Made by a program: the position numbers and the translations under genes. This document shows, piece by piece, positions 9,392 through 20,282 of a stretch of 64,000 nucleotides of DNA. This DNA is from Microbacter margulisiae (GTDB lineage: Bacteria; Bacteroidota; Bacteroidia; Bacteroidales; Paludibacteraceae). The DNA lies in assembly GCF_014192515.1 (NCBI RefSeq), contig NZ_JACHYB010000002.1, positions 310,001 to 374,000 of the forward strand, given 5' to 3'. Each line of letters starts with the position of its first letter. The first letter of the stretch is position 1. Under the pieces are notes generated by a model. The model was not told the origin of the DNA. It was given only the letters and a program-made list of their open reading frames with translations, and did no database searches.

Positions 9392-9862
9392 ATGGAAAAG
9401 ATTGACGAACTTGATCGGAAAATATTAGGAATCATTACTCAAAATGCGCGTACGCCATTTAAAGACGTAGCTGAAGAATGCGGCGTTTCAAGGGCTGCGA
9501 TTCATCAACGTGTTCAACGCCTAATAGAGTTGAAAATTATTACTGGTTCAGGCTATTACGTTGATCCACGAGCTTTGGGATACCAAATTTGTGCTTATAT
9601 TGGTATCACACTGGAAAAAGGCTCTATGTATAAGGAAGTTGTTCTAGAACTAGAAAAGATTGCTGAAATTGTAGAATGCACCTATACCTTAGGACCATAC
9701 TCTGTGTTAATTAAAATATATGCTAAAAACACTGAGCATCTATTTCAGTTGTTGAATAATAAAATTCAGGAAATTAGCGGTATCGTAGCCACTGAGACAT
9801 TAACGGCCCTTGATCAACGTATCCTCAGGCAAATTCCCGTTCAGCCTTCTGCAGAAGAATAA
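9392..9862 (+). CDS. Lrp/AsnC-family transcriptional regulator
   Basis: A 156-residue regulator starting MEKIDELDRKILGII, the typical Lrp opening. An N-terminal winged helix-turn-helix (about 5-55, with FKDVAEECGVSRAAIHQRVQRL) precedes an alpha/beta RAM domain for effector binding and oligomerisation (about 65-150). Such proteins respond to amino acids or other small ligands. The longer reading frame from 9332 adds 20 hydrophobic residues unlike the family and begins upstream of the promoter, so I use 9392. The regulated genes are unknown. No paired operon; a 450-nt gap follows. Confidence 0.92.
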   Translation: MEKIDELDRKILGIITQNARTPFKDVAEECGVSRAAIHQRVQRLIELKIITGSGYYVDPRALGYQICAYIGITLEKGSMYKEVVLELEKIAEIVECTYTLGPYSVLIKIYAKNTEHLFQLLNNKIQEISGIVATETLTALDQRILRQIPVQPSAEE

Positions 9863-10315
9863 ACAAATTTTTTCTTGGTTGGTGTGGTGGCAATACTAAA
9901 AATGTCCCTCATCTAATTTTTATATAAAATCTGTTCTGTATGGTTTGGATGTACAAAATAGGATACAGATCAAATTAAATATTAAGTTACTATCACATTG
10001 GGAATTACATCCAGATCATAATGTAGTCACACATAAGCAAGCATTTGAAATGATATTTTCGTAAACCCACAAAACCATAATCTAAAAAAACATAAGATAC
10101 TGGACAAATTAATCATCAAACACTATCTTTGTTTTGTATGATTATGGTATAAAAATATCACAAATAACATTGCTTCGCATTTTTCTTACATGATCATACA
10201 CAATATATGAATTCTGAGGAATACCGAGAAAGATAATACTATTATCTACAAATGTAATTCTCATGGACTTTAATTTCCATTTCTTTTAGTGTACCGTCAC
10301 AATTAACAAAAGTAC
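9863..10315. other. Intergenic region, no gene seen
   Basis: About 450 nt without a credible ORF or RNA. One possible -7 box, TATCTTTG at 10124-10131, points to the outer-membrane barrel gene about 190 nt downstream, but no -33 element is evident. No clear terminator for the regulator gene. Confidence 0.5.
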
Positions 10316-11044
10316 ATGAAAAAAATATGCTTTTTAATTTTTATGCTTTTAGTGGGGGCACAAAGTGCTATAAAAGCACAATTTTATATACCATATAATG
10401 CAAATGAAGCTTATTTTTCACTAGGAATTGGACCCGGATATCTGTATGGAGATGCTGCAGCACAAAACGTATCATCGACAGATCATACACTGACGGATTT
10501 TGCTCCAGTCAACATTGGGCTTTCCATCAGCCTTGACTACACAAAATACTGGACTCCAGGACTATCTTATGACATATCCCTTCTATATTCGCATTTTAAA
10601 GGGAATGAAAATCAATCACATTTATCTTATCGAGGATATGCTTTCGAATCTCATTTAGGAGAGTTGTCTGCAAAAATTCAATTTGGCCCCCTTTCTTTTA
10701 TCGAAAAAGAAAGTATGTTACTAGATCCGTATTTTATCTTAGGAGCAGGAATCGTTGGAGCGTACGTTCCATCATGGAGTTTCGCAAAAGACACAAATCG
10801 TCCTGATGGAACAGATCACCTAAAACATAGCATCTTAGGTTTATCTATGATAGGAGGAGTGGGATTAAAATTTCCCATCTCCCCATCTTTAACTGGTCGC
10901 TTAGAATTAACGCTACATCCAACTACCACGGACTATTTGGATGGATTTCATCCTAAAAGCTCAAAAAATAATGACTTCTTTGTAGTTGGCCTTGTAAAAA
11001 TCAGCTATCAGCTATTCAAATATCAAAATGAACGATACGATTAG
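10316..11044 (+). CDS. Outer-membrane beta-barrel protein, function unknown
   Basis: A 242-residue exported protein with a signal peptide (about 1-22, ending IKA-Q). Alternating aromatic and polar residues recur in strand-length blocks ([52 protein letters not shown]), and the chain ends in hydrophobic strands, as in small 8- to 10-stranded barrels. I cannot name a function. Its stop overlaps the stop of the convergent purC by 4 nt. Confidence 0.75.
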   Translation: MKKICFLIFMLLVGAQSAIKAQFYIPYNANEAYFSLGIGPGYLYGDAAAQNVSSTDHTLTDFAPVNIGLSISLDYTKYWTPGLSYDISLLYSHFKGNENQSHLSYRGYAFESHLGELSAKIQFGPLSFIEKESMLLDPYFILGAGIVGAYVPSWSFAKDTNRPDGTDHLKHSILGLSMIGGVGLKFPISPSLTGRLELTLHPTTTDYLDGFHPKSSKNNDFFVVGLVKISYQLFKYQNERYD

Positions 11045-12006
11045 TTCTTCTTCAAAGGATGTGATAACAAGAATTGATCAATATTGCCTTTGATACGTTG
11101 CACAATGCTTGTTGATTCTTCCTTTATGAAAGATATTCCAATGATATGTTCGTATAATTCAATGTAACGATCACTAATTTGAGAAATCACAGATTCCGTC
11201 ATTTCAGGGACAGTTTCTCCTGTTTTGCCGTGAAAGCCATTATCCATAAGCCATTCACGTACAAATTCTTTAGATAGCTGTTTCTGAGGTAATCCTTTTT
11301 CAAATCGTTCATGATATCCTTCTGAATAGAAATAACGTGATGAATCCGGAGTATGGACTTCATCAATTAAGTATATTTTATCTTCATGTTTACCAAACTC
11401 ATACTTGGTATCTACTAAAATCAAACCACGTTTAGCTGCAATCCCGCTTCCTCTGGCAAATAAATCTAAAGCATATTTTTCAAGTAAAGCATATTCATCC
11501 GGGGCAACTAATCCTAAACGCAATATTTCTTCTTTAGAAATATCTTCATCATGATTCCCTTGTTCAGCTTTTGTTGTCGGGGTAATAATGGGATGTGGCA
11601 ATTGTTCATTTTCTCGTAGTCCTTCAGGCAATGCAACGCCACAAATAGCGCGCGCTCCATTCTTATAGGCTCTCCAGGCGCTCCCACATAGATATCCACG
11701 TACAATCATTTCGACAGGATAGGCATCACAACGAAGTCCCACTGTCACCATCGGATCTGGAGTAGCCATTTTCCAATTCGGACAGATATCAGAAGTAGCA
11801 TCCAAAAAATCTGCAGCTATCTGATTCAATATCTGCCCTTTATATGGTATTCCTTTCGGTAAAATAACGTCAAACGCCGAAATACGATCAGTTGCGACCA
11901 TCACCAATAAGTCTTGGCTAATAGTGTATACATCACGGACTTTCCCATGATAAACATGTGTTAAATCAGGAAAAGCAAAATCGGTTGAAACTACAGGTTG
12001 TTGCAT
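11041..12006 (-). CDS. purC: Phosphoribosylaminoimidazole-succinocarboxamide synthase
   Basis: SAICAR synthetase of purine synthesis, condensing CAIR with aspartate using ATP. The 321-residue protein has [54 protein letters not shown] and [14 protein letters not shown], covering nucleotide and substrate sites. At 321 residues it is longer than the E. coli type (about 237) and matches the longer form found in Bacteroidetes and yeast. It follows korB by 39 nt, so it may be cotranscribed with korAB even though the pathways are unrelated. Confidence 0.97.
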   Translation of the reverse strand: MQQPVVSTDFAFPDLTHVYHGKVRDVYTISQDLLVMVATDRISAFDVILPKGIPYKGQILNQIAADFLDATSDICPNWKMATPDPMVTVGLRCDAYPVEMIVRGYLCGSAWRAYKNGARAICGVALPEGLRENEQLPHPIITPTTKAEQGNHDEDISKEEILRLGLVAPDEYALLEKYALDLFARGSGIAAKRGLILVDTKYEFGKHEDKIYLIDEVHTPDSSRYFYSEGYHERFEKGLPQKQLSKEFVREWLMDNGFHGKTGETVPEMTESVISQISDRYIELYEHIIGISFIKEESTSIVQRIKGNIDQFLLSHPLKKN

Positions 12007-12045
12007 AACAATCTAAATTATAGGTTTATAAATAACAACATACTA

Positions 12046-13056
12046 CTAAATTTCCCATGAATCGATGCTATCTAACAAATCTTCAAATGTTTTGATTCTC
12101 GATTTAGACTGCACCTCATGTATTTGATTCACCAAAGCATCATCGTAAGTCGATTCTTCAACATTACGAATAACTCCCATTGCAATTGGGAGGTCCGGCG
12201 CACTCATAGCTGCCAGTTTCTGATGCAATACAAAATCCTGCGTGGTTGCATCATGGATTAAAACATCTTTTGCAGACACTCCACGGCCGCCTAATGACAC
12301 AGCTTTGAGATTAAAACCCTCCAAAGTTAAGCCTTTTTCCTTGTTTTTTCCAAACAACATTGGCTCTCCATGCTTTAAAAAGATAACATTTTCAGCCCGG
12401 AGTTCTTTTGTGCTAATCATTTTATAAGCACCATCATTAAAAATCACACAGTTTTGCAACACTTCTACGACTGAAGTTCCATGATGTTTGGCAGCAGCAA
12501 CCATAGTTTCAACAGAAGTCGGAATATCTACATCTACAGTACGCGCAAAAAAGGTTCCTCCTGCACCAAAAATCAGCTCTGCTGGCTTAAATGGGCGTTC
12601 GATCGTTCCATAAGGCGATGATTTGGTAATCATTCCCTTAGGGGATGTAGGAGAAAATTGTCCTTTAGTTAATCCGTATATTTCATTATTGTGTAAAACA
12701 ATATTGATATCAATGTTTCTCCGCAAAGCATGAATAAAATGATTCCCACCTATAGCCAGACAATCTCCATCACCAGTAAATTGCCACACTGACAGAGCTG
12801 GATTGGCTACCTTCACTCCTGTAGCAATGGCAGTAGCCCGCCCGTGAATGGTATGAAAACCATAGGTATTCATATAATATGACAACCGGGATGAACACCC
12901 GATACCGGAGATAACCGCGGTGTTTGCCGGACTAACCCCTACTTCAGCCAATGCCTTATAGATGGCATTCAGAATAGCAAAATTTCCGCAACCTGGACAC
13001 CAACGTACATATTGGTCACTTTTAAAATCTTGCGGGATATAAGTTGGATTTGGCAT
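12046..13056 (-). CDS. korB: 2-oxoacid:ferredoxin oxidoreductase, beta subunit
   Basis: Thiamine-diphosphate-binding subunit of a two-subunit 2-oxoacid (likely 2-oxoglutarate) ferredoxin oxidoreductase, 336 residues. It has the cysteine block WCPGCGNF near the N-terminus, GIGCSSRL, and the TPP/Mg motif GDGDCLAIGGNHFIHALRRN...NNEIYGLTKGQ. The pair KorA-KorB makes succinyl-CoA plus reduced ferredoxin from 2-oxoglutarate, or runs in reverse. Downstream of korA by 78 nt. Assignment to 2-oxoglutarate rests on subunit type and the adjacent 2-oxoglutarate-forming genes. Confidence 0.92.
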   Translation of the reverse strand: MPNPTYIPQDFKSDQYVRWCPGCGNFAILNAIYKALAEVGVSPANTAVISGIGCSSRLSYYMNTYGFHTIHGRATAIATGVKVANPALSVWQFTGDGDCLAIGGNHFIHALRRNIDINIVLHNNEIYGLTKGQFSPTSPKGMITKSSPYGTIERPFKPAELIFGAGGTFFARTVDVDIPTSVETMVAAAKHHGTSVVEVLQNCVIFNDGAYKMISTKELRAENVIFLKHGEPMLFGKNKEKGLTLEGFNLKAVSLGGRGVSAKDVLIHDATTQDFVLHQKLAAMSAPDLPIAMGVIRNVEESTYDDALVNQIHEVQSKSRIKTFEDLLDSIDSWEI

Positions 13057-13134
13057 GATGACAAAGACTTAAATTAAAATCTGATAATCTATCTGATCTA
13101 AACGATTCAATCCTTATAAAAGCAATTTTTTATT

Positions 13135-14976
13135 TTAACATAACCCGGATACAAACGCCATCAATTCATCTACTTCAAACGGTTGTCCTTGTACCTTGTT
13201 ATATTGTTGAAATGTTAGACCTTCTAATTGTGAGCGTAAATAAGATGCAAACTGACCACCATTCAACTCACACACAATAATCTTTGAATAATGGGATAAA
13301 ACGTCATACGTATTCTTTGGCAAGGGCATAATGTAATTAAAATGAGCCAAAGCAACTCGTTTTCCTGCATCAATCAATTCATCTACTGCAGTACTAAGAT
13401 GCCCATAAGTACTCCCCCAACCTACCAATAAAACATCTGCATTTTGATCTCCATAAATAGAAAGATCAGGAATATAATCGGCTATTTTTTCTATTTTCGC
13501 ACGACGTAAATCCACCATTTTCTGATGGTTCATCGGGTCGGTCGAAATTTCACCGGATACATCATTTTTTTCTAACCCTCCGATACGATGCATGAATCCT
13601 TCTGTACCGGGAACCATCCAGTATCTGTTAAGTTTTTCTGAATCACGCATATATGGACTCCATTCATCTGCCGACATCGGAGCCCTGGGTGCCACAATTT
13701 CAGGAAAATTACTCAACGAAGGTAATTTCCACAAAGCTGTCCCATTGGCAATAAAACCATCCGTTAAAAGAATAACAGGCGTTACATGCTCAACAGCAAT
13801 CTTGGCAGCCATGTACGCATAATTGAAACAATTATCGGGTGTGCTGGCAGCCATCACAACAAGAGGACTTTCTCCATTACGTCCATAAAGCGCCTGTAAT
13901 AAATCTGCCTGTTCCGTTTTTGTTGGCAATCCGGTCGACGGACCGCCTCGCTGTACATCTACAATAACTAAAGGCAATTCAGCCATAACAGCTAATCCTA
14001 TGGCTTCGCTTTTCAATGCTAAACCTGGTCCTGACGTGGAAGTCACAGCTAAATTCCCTGCAAAACTTGCTCCAATAGCCGTTGAAATACCTGCAATCTC
14101 ATCTTCTGACTGAATCACCCGTACGCCAAGATCCTTACGAGCAGTCAGTTCATGCATAATATCCGATGCTGGCGTTATAGGATAGCTTCCCAAAAACAAT
14201 TGTAAACCTGCTTTTTGTGCAGCAGCCATCAAGCCATAAGCCACAGCTTTATTTCCATTAATGCTGGTATAACGACCTTTTTCAATATGTGATTTAACGA
14301 TTCGATAGGTAGATACAGCCACATGAAGATTATTGCCGTAGTTAAAGCCATCCACCAACGCTTTTATATTAGCACGTAAGACCTCCGGCTTTTTGGAAAA
14401 TTTCTTCATCAAAAATTCCTGCGCTTTTTCAATTGGACGATTAAAGAGCCAGCAAATCAATCCCAAAGCAAACATATTTTTAGAGCGCAATCCTAGTTTA
14501 TTATCTACCGCAATGCCCTCCATACTTCGTTTGGTCATGTCAGTCAAAGGGATTCCAAGTAATTGAATATCTAGAAGTTCTAGCTCTGAAAATGGATTGT
14601 CGGTTTTAAAAGCTGCCTTCTGTAAACCGGAAGCTGTAAAAGCGTTTTCATCATATATGATAACGCCTCCAGGTTTAACTTCCTTGGCATTCATTTTAAG
14701 TGCTGCGGGGTTCATTGACACAAGAACATCAACTTTGTCCCCGGGAGTCATCACCTTTTCTGACCCTAAGTGAACCTGAAAACCAGAAACGCCGCCTAGT
14801 GTACCTTGTGGAGCCCGAATCTCGGCCGGATAATCAGGGAAGGTTGAGATTTCATTTCCCAATATAGCAGAAAGATTAGAAAACAGGGTTCCTGTTAGTT
14901 GCATTCCATCTCCAGAATCTCCTGAAAATCGGATGACAACATGCTCCAATTCGATTATTTTATTTGACTTTGTCAT
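13135..14976 (-). CDS. korA: 2-oxoacid:ferredoxin oxidoreductase, fused gamma-alpha subunit
   Basis: A 613-residue subunit. The N-terminal gamma-type domain (about 10-190) opens with FSGDSGDGMQLTG and contains EIRAPQGTLGGVSGFQVH. The alpha domain (about 225-613) contains LFLGSYPITPASDIMHEL, the pyrimidine-binding glutamate block QSEDEIAGISTAIGAS, TSGPGLALKSEAIGLAV and RGGPSTGLPTKTEQADL. This gamma-alpha fusion with a separate beta subunit is the KorAB layout. It heads a probable korA-korB-purC unit and is separated from gltA by a terminator, so it is transcribed separately from the TCA genes just upstream. Confidence 0.93.
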   Translation of the reverse strand: MTKSNKIIELEHVVIRFSGDSGDGMQLTGTLFSNLSAILGNEISTFPDYPAEIRAPQGTLGGVSGFQVHLGSEKVMTPGDKVDVLVSMNPAALKMNAKEVKPGGVIIYDENAFTASGLQKAAFKTDNPFSELELLDIQLLGIPLTDMTKRSMEGIAVDNKLGLRSKNMFALGLICWLFNRPIEKAQEFLMKKFSKKPEVLRANIKALVDGFNYGNNLHVAVSTYRIVKSHIEKGRYTSINGNKAVAYGLMAAAQKAGLQLFLGSYPITPASDIMHELTARKDLGVRVIQSEDEIAGISTAIGASFAGNLAVTSTSGPGLALKSEAIGLAVMAELPLVIVDVQRGGPSTGLPTKTEQADLLQALYGRNGESPLVVMAASTPDNCFNYAYMAAKIAVEHVTPVILLTDGFIANGTALWKLPSLSNFPEIVAPRAPMSADEWSPYMRDSEKLNRYWMVPGTEGFMHRIGGLEKNDVSGEISTDPMNHQKMVDLRRAKIEKIADYIPDLSIYGDQNADVLLVGWGSTYGHLSTAVDELIDAGKRVALAHFNYIMPLPKNTYDVLSHYSKIIVCELNGGQFASYLRSQLEGLTFQQYNKVQGQPFEVDELMAFVSGLC

Positions 14977-15056
14977 AAGTAAAAAACCTTATTATAAAGC
15001 GTAAATAACTTACAAACAGAATTTTAATTGTTTTTTTAGCACAAATATCCGAGGTG

Positions 15057-15064
15057 CAAAGTTA
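15057..15064 (-). promoter_or_regulatory. Putative -7 element of korAB
   Basis: TAACTTTG on the minus strand, about 80 nt before the korA ATG and just downstream of the gltA terminator. -33 element not clear. Confidence 0.45.
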
Positions 15065-15110
15065 CATTTTTTTTGCAAAAAACAGACTCTGGCTAATTTA
15101 TTCTCAAAAA

Positions 15111-15144
15111 AAAACTGATTGAAATCAGCCTCTCAATCAGTTTT
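15111..15144 (-). terminator. Terminator at the end of the gltB-gltA block
   Basis: A 12-bp stem AAAACTGATTGA / TCAATCAGTTTT with a 10-nt loop, followed on the minus strand by nine T. It begins 18 nt past the gltA stop codon. Confidence 0.85.
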
Positions 15145-15161
15145 TTGTATCTTAAATCAAA

Positions 15162-16517
15162 TCATCTTTTATTCAAAGGTAAATACTGCTTTCGATCGCT
15201 TACATTTTTATATGCCGGTCGGATAATCCGCTTACTTTCAAAATTGAGTTCTTCAATACGATGGGCCATCCAGCCAGCAATGCGTGCCATTGCAAAAATT
15301 GGAGTAAACACTTCACGAGGTAAACCGATCATTTCGTAAACAAATCCGGAATAAAAGTCGACATTGGCACAAACTTGCTTATTAACATTCAACCCTTTGA
15401 ATTCCATAAAAGTTTCAATGGCTAATTTCTCCAATAGCTCAAGAAACTCAAACTCTTGGTCTCTTCCTTTCTCATGAGCTAAATCACGGGCCATATCGCG
15501 CAAAATTACAGCACGGGGATCGGATATCGTATATACAGCATGCCCTATTCCATAAATCAAGCCTTTTCTGTTATATACCTCTTTCTTTAATATTTTCAAT
15601 AAATAGGATTTAATCTCCTGCTCATCAGACCAATTATGAATAGCACCTTTTAAATGATTAAACATATCCATCACCTGAAGATTAGCTCCCCCATGCAAAG
15701 GCCCTTTCAAAGAGCCGATAGCAGCTGCTACGGACGAATAAGTATCTGTACCTGATGAACTGGTAACTCGAATGGTGAATGTTGAGTTATTTCCACCACC
15801 ATGTTCTGCATGCAATACCAAAGCCATATCCAGTACTCTGGCATCCAATTCAGTATAATGATCCTGCCCTTTCAGCATATAAAGGAAATTTTCGGCAATC
15901 GATAAATTATCTTTGGGGTGGCGAATAGCTAACGTTTGCCCGTGATAATTATGCCGCATACTGTGATACGCATATGCTATGATAGTCGGAAACTTAGCAA
16001 TTAAAGAGACTGCTTGCTTCATCAGGTTTTCTGGAGAAATATCATCAGCATTGTCGTCAAATGTGTACATAATCATTACAGAACGTGCCAGGATATTCAT
16101 AATATCATGACCCTGCAGCTGCAAAATACTGAACTTGGATAACTCTTCAATGGAACGTTGTTCCGATATTAGAGTATTGAATGTTTTTAGTTCATCTGGA
16201 GATGGTAAATACCCTGCAAGCAGCAAAAAAACAGTTTCTTCAAATCCGAAACGTTTTTCCTGATCAATGGACGTTGCAATTTCCTCAACATCGATACCAC
16301 GATAAATCAATTTACCCGGAATAGCTTTTAGGGCAGCACCTTCCTGCCGTTCATATCCAACAACATCTCCGATTGTTGTTAATCCAACCAACACCCCGGA
16401 ATGATCCTCGTTGCGCAACCCTCTTTTTACATTGTATTTTGTAAACAACTCCGTATCAATGTGGCTGGTTACCTTAATTGATTCCGTCAATTTCTGAATT
16501 AATTCATCTGTGTTCAT
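15162..16517 (-). CDS. gltA: Citrate synthase
   Basis: Condenses acetyl-CoA and oxaloacetate to citrate. I start at the ATG at 16517 (MNTDELIQKL), giving 451 residues; the longer frame to 16565 adds 16 residues unlike the family. Catalytic blocks: LHGGAN (first His), GIGHAVYTISDPRA (second His) and NVDFYSGFVYEMIGLP (Asp), with HAEHGGGNNSTFTIRVTSS before them. It is the last gene of the acn-icd-gltA set, 143 nt after icd, and is followed by a strong terminator. Confidence 0.96.
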   Translation of the reverse strand: MNTDELIQKLTESIKVTSHIDTELFTKYNVKRGLRNEDHSGVLVGLTTIGDVVGYERQEGAALKAIPGKLIYRGIDVEEIATSIDQEKRFGFEETVFLLLAGYLPSPDELKTFNTLISEQRSIEELSKFSILQLQGHDIMNILARSVMIMYTFDDNADDISPENLMKQAVSLIAKFPTIIAYAYHSMRHNYHGQTLAIRHPKDNLSIAENFLYMLKGQDHYTELDARVLDMALVLHAEHGGGNNSTFTIRVTSSSGTDTYSSVAAAIGSLKGPLHGGANLQVMDMFNHLKGAIHNWSDEQEIKSYLLKILKKEVYNRKGLIYGIGHAVYTISDPRAVILRDMARDLAHEKGRDQEFEFLELLEKLAIETFMEFKGLNVNKQVCANVDFYSGFVYEMIGLPREVFTPIFAMARIAGWMAHRIEELNFESKRIIRPAYKNVSDRKQYLPLNKR

Positions 16518-16660
16518 AATCGTATAAAATTGCCCAAATGAGGTATAACACAATGTTCTGTGCAACTCATTAATGGATTATAACTTGCTGTTTTCTAAAC
16601 AATTTCATCAAAGCAAAAACATGTTGCAGTGTTCTCTTAGTCCTGTATCAACAGACTGGT

Positions 16661-17929
16661 TCAAAATGCCGACTCTATTTTTGCTAGCATGGCATCTGCA
16701 TATGCAGGGGTTGTAAGTAATGTAGCATGTTCAGTTTGCGAATATAAATCTGCCGTCATTTTACCTTCCGCCATCAAAGCTTCCAAAGCATTTTCAATTA
16801 ATTTGCCTGCCTCGGTCCATCCAAGATAATCCAACATCATAACACCAGAAAGCAATAACGACGAAGGATTTGCTTTTCCTGTTCCTGCAATGTCAGGAGC
16901 AGTTCCATGAGTTGCTTCAAAAATGGCATGCCCACTATCATAATTAATATTGGCTCCGGGGGCAATTCCAATACCTCCAACACAGGCTGCCAGTTGATCG
17001 GAAATATAATCACCGTTCAAATTCATAGTTGCTATAACCGAATGATCTTCAGGATGAAGTAGTGATTCCTGCAAAAATGCGTCTGTAATTACGTCCTTAA
17101 TAATTATTTTGCCCTGAGTTTTAGCGTTTTCAAAAGCCTCATCCGCTGCCCTTTTCCCATCTCTCTTTTTGATTTCCAAATAAGTAGGCCAGCAAAAAAC
17201 GGCATCTCCAAATTCATTCGCAGCAATTTGATAACCCCAGTTTTTAAATGCACCTTCCGTATATTTCATAATGTTTCCCTTATGCACCAAAGTAACGGAA
17301 GGCAAATGATTGGTTATCGCATAATGTATTGCAGAACGTACCAATCGTTCAGAACCATCTTTTGATATCGGCTTTACTCCAAATGCACTGCTCTCTGGAA
17401 ACCGAACTTTCGAAATGCCCATTTCATCAGTCAAAAAATGGCGGAAAATATCTGTTTCTGGTTTTCCAAGCTCAAATTCAATACCGGCATAAATATCTTC
17501 AGTATTTTCTCGAAAAATCACCATCTTTACATTTTCAGGATGCTTTACCGGAGCAGGCACTCCTTTGAACCAGCGTACCGGACGCAGACAAACAAACAGA
17601 TCAAGAGTTTGACGTAAAGCTACGTTCAATGAACGTATACCTCCTCCAATAGGAGTGGTTAAAGGCCCTTTAATACCAATGCGATAGGTCTGGAAAGCCT
17701 TTAAAGTATCATTTGGCAGCCATGTCCCGGTTTGATTAAATGCCTTCTCTCCAGCCAGAACTTCTTTCCATTCTATATGACGCTTACCGTTATATGCCTT
17801 TCGTACAGCAGCATCCATCACTTGCTTTGCAGCTGTCCATATCTCAGGCCCAATGCCATCTCCCTCAATATAGGGAATGGTAGGATTATCCGGGGTTTGT
17901 ATTTGGTGATTGGTAAAAGTAATTTCCAT
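16661..17929 (-). CDS. icd: Isocitrate dehydrogenase (NADP type)
   Basis: Oxidatively decarboxylates isocitrate to 2-oxoglutarate. The 422-residue protein resembles E. coli Icd in length and motifs: [14 protein letters not shown], the isocitrate loop [17 protein letters not shown] (holding the serine that AceK phosphorylates in E. coli), [13 protein letters not shown], and the nucleotide region [12 protein letters not shown] followed by [13 protein letters not shown]. The gap to acn is 35 nt. No aceK is visible. Confidence 0.97.
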   Translation of the reverse strand: MEITFTNHQIQTPDNPTIPYIEGDGIGPEIWTAAKQVMDAAVRKAYNGKRHIEWKEVLAGEKAFNQTGTWLPNDTLKAFQTYRIGIKGPLTTPIGGGIRSLNVALRQTLDLFVCLRPVRWFKGVPAPVKHPENVKMVIFRENTEDIYAGIEFELGKPETDIFRHFLTDEMGISKVRFPESSAFGVKPISKDGSERLVRSAIHYAITNHLPSVTLVHKGNIMKYTEGAFKNWGYQIAANEFGDAVFCWPTYLEIKKRDGKRAADEAFENAKTQGKIIIKDVITDAFLQESLLHPEDHSVIATMNLNGDYISDQLAACVGGIGIAPGANINYDSGHAIFEATHGTAPDIAGTGKANPSSLLLSGVMMLDYLGWTEAGKLIENALEALMAEGKMTADLYSQTEHATLLTTPAYADAMLAKIESAF

Positions 17930-17964
17930 CGACTACAGCATGTTGTATAACAAAAAATATCCAC

Positions 17965-20229
17965 TTAAGCTTCAGTAGCAGTTTCTGATTTTAACTTGTT
18001 CAAAGCACTGCCCGCCTTGAACCAATCAATCTGTTCCTGATTGTATGTATGAACAGCACGAAACTTATCTGATGTTCCGTCTTTATGATGCAAACGAACA
18101 TACAAAGTCTGCGTTGGAGTAAATTCAGACAGCCCCAAAACATCTATTGTGTCGTTTTCTTGTACTTTATCATAGTCGGTAGCATTAGCAAACGTAATCG
18201 CCAGCACACCTTGTTTCTTTAGATTTGTCTCATGAATACGGGCAAACGATTTAGCCAGAATGACTTTTACGCCCAGATAACGGGGCTCCATCGCAGCATG
18301 TTCTCGTGAAGAACCTTCTCCATAATTATCTTCTGCCACCACAATTGACGATAAGTCTTTGATTTTCAATGCGCCTGCTACTGAAGAAACATGATCATAT
18401 TCACCATTTAATGGATTCAATACATGATTGGTTTTCCCATTAAAAGAATTGACAGCTCCCATCAACAGATTCTTGGAAATATTGGCCAAATGACCTCTGA
18501 ATCGTAACCATTCTCCTGCCATCGAAATGTGATCGGTAGTGCACTTCCCTTGCGTTTTAATCAACAAACGTAACCCAAGCAAGTCATTGCCATCCCATGA
18601 ATCAAATGGTTGCAATATTTGCAGGCGTTGAGAATCCGGATGAATTTCAACCGAGACAGCATCTCCCTCATCAGAAGGCAGTAAGCATCCTTTATCTACC
18701 TGCTGAAAACCGTTTTCCGGCAATTCGCTGCCAATAGGTTCTACCAAACGCATCGAATTACCATTCTGATCTTTCAGCGAATCTGTCATTGGATTGAACG
18801 TCAAACGGCCAGCCAATGTTAAAGCAGTCACCAGCACAGGTGAAGTGACAAAATGATATGTATTGGGGTTTCCATCGGCACGTTTTGCAAAATTACGATT
18901 AAACGATGAAACGATAGAATTCTTCTTCTCAGGTTCATTGGTCTGGCGTTTCCACTGTCCGATACAAGGGCCACAGGCATTAGCCATAATTACACCTCCA
19001 AATTGTTCAAAAGGAGCCAACAAACCATCACGTTCAGCCGTAGCCCGTACTTGCTCAGAACCCGGCGAAACAATAAATTGAGCAGCGGTCTTAAGATTGG
19101 CTTGCATAGCCTGTCGTGCCACTGAAGCTGCCCGTGACAGATCTTCATAGGATGAATTGGTACACGAACCTATCAATCCTACCTCGACCTCTTCCGGATA
19201 ACCTTTCTCCTTTACAATACGTACAAATTCAGAAATAGGATGTGCGGCATCCGGAGTAAAGGGTCCGTTAATATAGGGTTCTAATTGATTTAAGTCAATT
19301 TCTATCACCTGATCATAAAATTGCTCGGGTGAGTGCAAAACAGCATCATCAGCTTTCAATTCGGAAGCAATAGCTTTAGCAGCTTCAGCAATACCTTGAC
19401 GTTGGGTAGCTTTCAGAAAATCCGCCGTTTTTTCATCAAATGGGAATATAGAAGTAGTCGCTCCTACTTCTGCCCCCATATTACAAATGGTAGCTCTTCC
19501 TGTTGTTGACAGCGAGGCAACACCGTCTCCAAAATATTCCAAAATTGCATTGGTAGCACCTTTTACTGTCAGAATACCCGCTAATTTCAAAATTACATCT
19601 TTGGGAGAAACCCACCCGTTTAATTTCCCGGTCAGCTTTACGCCGATAATTTGTGGCATTTTCAACTCCCACGGCATCCCAACCATCACATCAACGGCAT
19701 CCGCGCCCCCAACGCCAATAGCAATCATTCCCAACCCGCCTGCGTTAGGGGTATGCGAATCCGTTCCCACCATCATAGCTCCTGGCATGGCATAATTTTC
19801 CAGTACCACCTGATGAATAATCCCTGCTCCCGGCTGCCAAAAATCAATGCCATATTTTTGACAAACCTGTAAAAGAAAATGATACACCTCATCGTTGCTG
19901 CTTAATGCTTGCGGCAAATCTACTGATGCTCCCGCTTTTGCCGTAATCAAATGATCGCAATGCACTGATGAAGGAACAGCTGTGCGTCGTTTCCCGGCAT
20001 TCATAAATTGCAACAAAGCCATTTGTGCCGTAGCATCTTGCATAGCGACACGGTCAGGCAAAAAAGTTGCATAATCGATGCCCCGCCGAAACAACGGAGC
20101 TCCTTCCGCGCTGAGATGCACATATAAAACCTTTTCCGCCAACGTCAAGGGACGCTGTACTTCAGTACGTACTTTTTCCAGACGTTGCTTGAACTGTTGA
20201 TAAAAAAGATCGAAATTATCTATTTTCAT
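17965..20229 (-). CDS. acn: Aconitate hydratase (mitochondrial type)
   Basis: Interconverts citrate and isocitrate with a [4Fe-4S] cluster. The 754-residue protein has the cluster cysteines in [11 protein letters not shown] and [11 protein letters not shown], the substrate block [20 protein letters not shown], and [11 protein letters not shown]. Its length and sequence fit the mitochondrial-like aconitase reported in Bacteroides fragilis rather than AcnA (about 890) or AcnB. The order acn-icd-gltA also matches Bacteroides. 53 nt downstream of gltD on the same strand. Confidence 0.96.
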   Translation of the reverse strand: MKIDNFDLFYQQFKQRLEKVRTEVQRPLTLAEKVLYVHLSAEGAPLFRRGIDYATFLPDRVAMQDATAQMALLQFMNAGKRRTAVPSSVHCDHLITAKAGASVDLPQALSSNDEVYHFLLQVCQKYGIDFWQPGAGIIHQVVLENYAMPGAMMVGTDSHTPNAGGLGMIAIGVGGADAVDVMVGMPWELKMPQIIGVKLTGKLNGWVSPKDVILKLAGILTVKGATNAILEYFGDGVASLSTTGRATICNMGAEVGATTSIFPFDEKTADFLKATQRQGIAEAAKAIASELKADDAVLHSPEQFYDQVIEIDLNQLEPYINGPFTPDAAHPISEFVRIVKEKGYPEEVEVGLIGSCTNSSYEDLSRAASVARQAMQANLKTAAQFIVSPGSEQVRATAERDGLLAPFEQFGGVIMANACGPCIGQWKRQTNEPEKKNSIVSSFNRNFAKRADGNPNTYHFVTSPVLVTALTLAGRLTFNPMTDSLKDQNGNSMRLVEPIGSELPENGFQQVDKGCLLPSDEGDAVSVEIHPDSQRLQILQPFDSWDGNDLLGLRLLIKTQGKCTTDHISMAGEWLRFRGHLANISKNLLMGAVNSFNGKTNHVLNPLNGEYDHVSSVAGALKIKDLSSIVVAEDNYGEGSSREHAAMEPRYLGVKVILAKSFARIHETNLKKQGVLAITFANATDYDKVQENDTIDVLGLSEFTPTQTLYVRLHHKDGTSDKFRAVHTYNQEQIDWFKAGSALNKLKSETATEA

Positions 20230-20282
20230 TCCATTTCACTTAAAGACCTGACAAATAAAGATTTCAAAGGCGTTATGCATCA

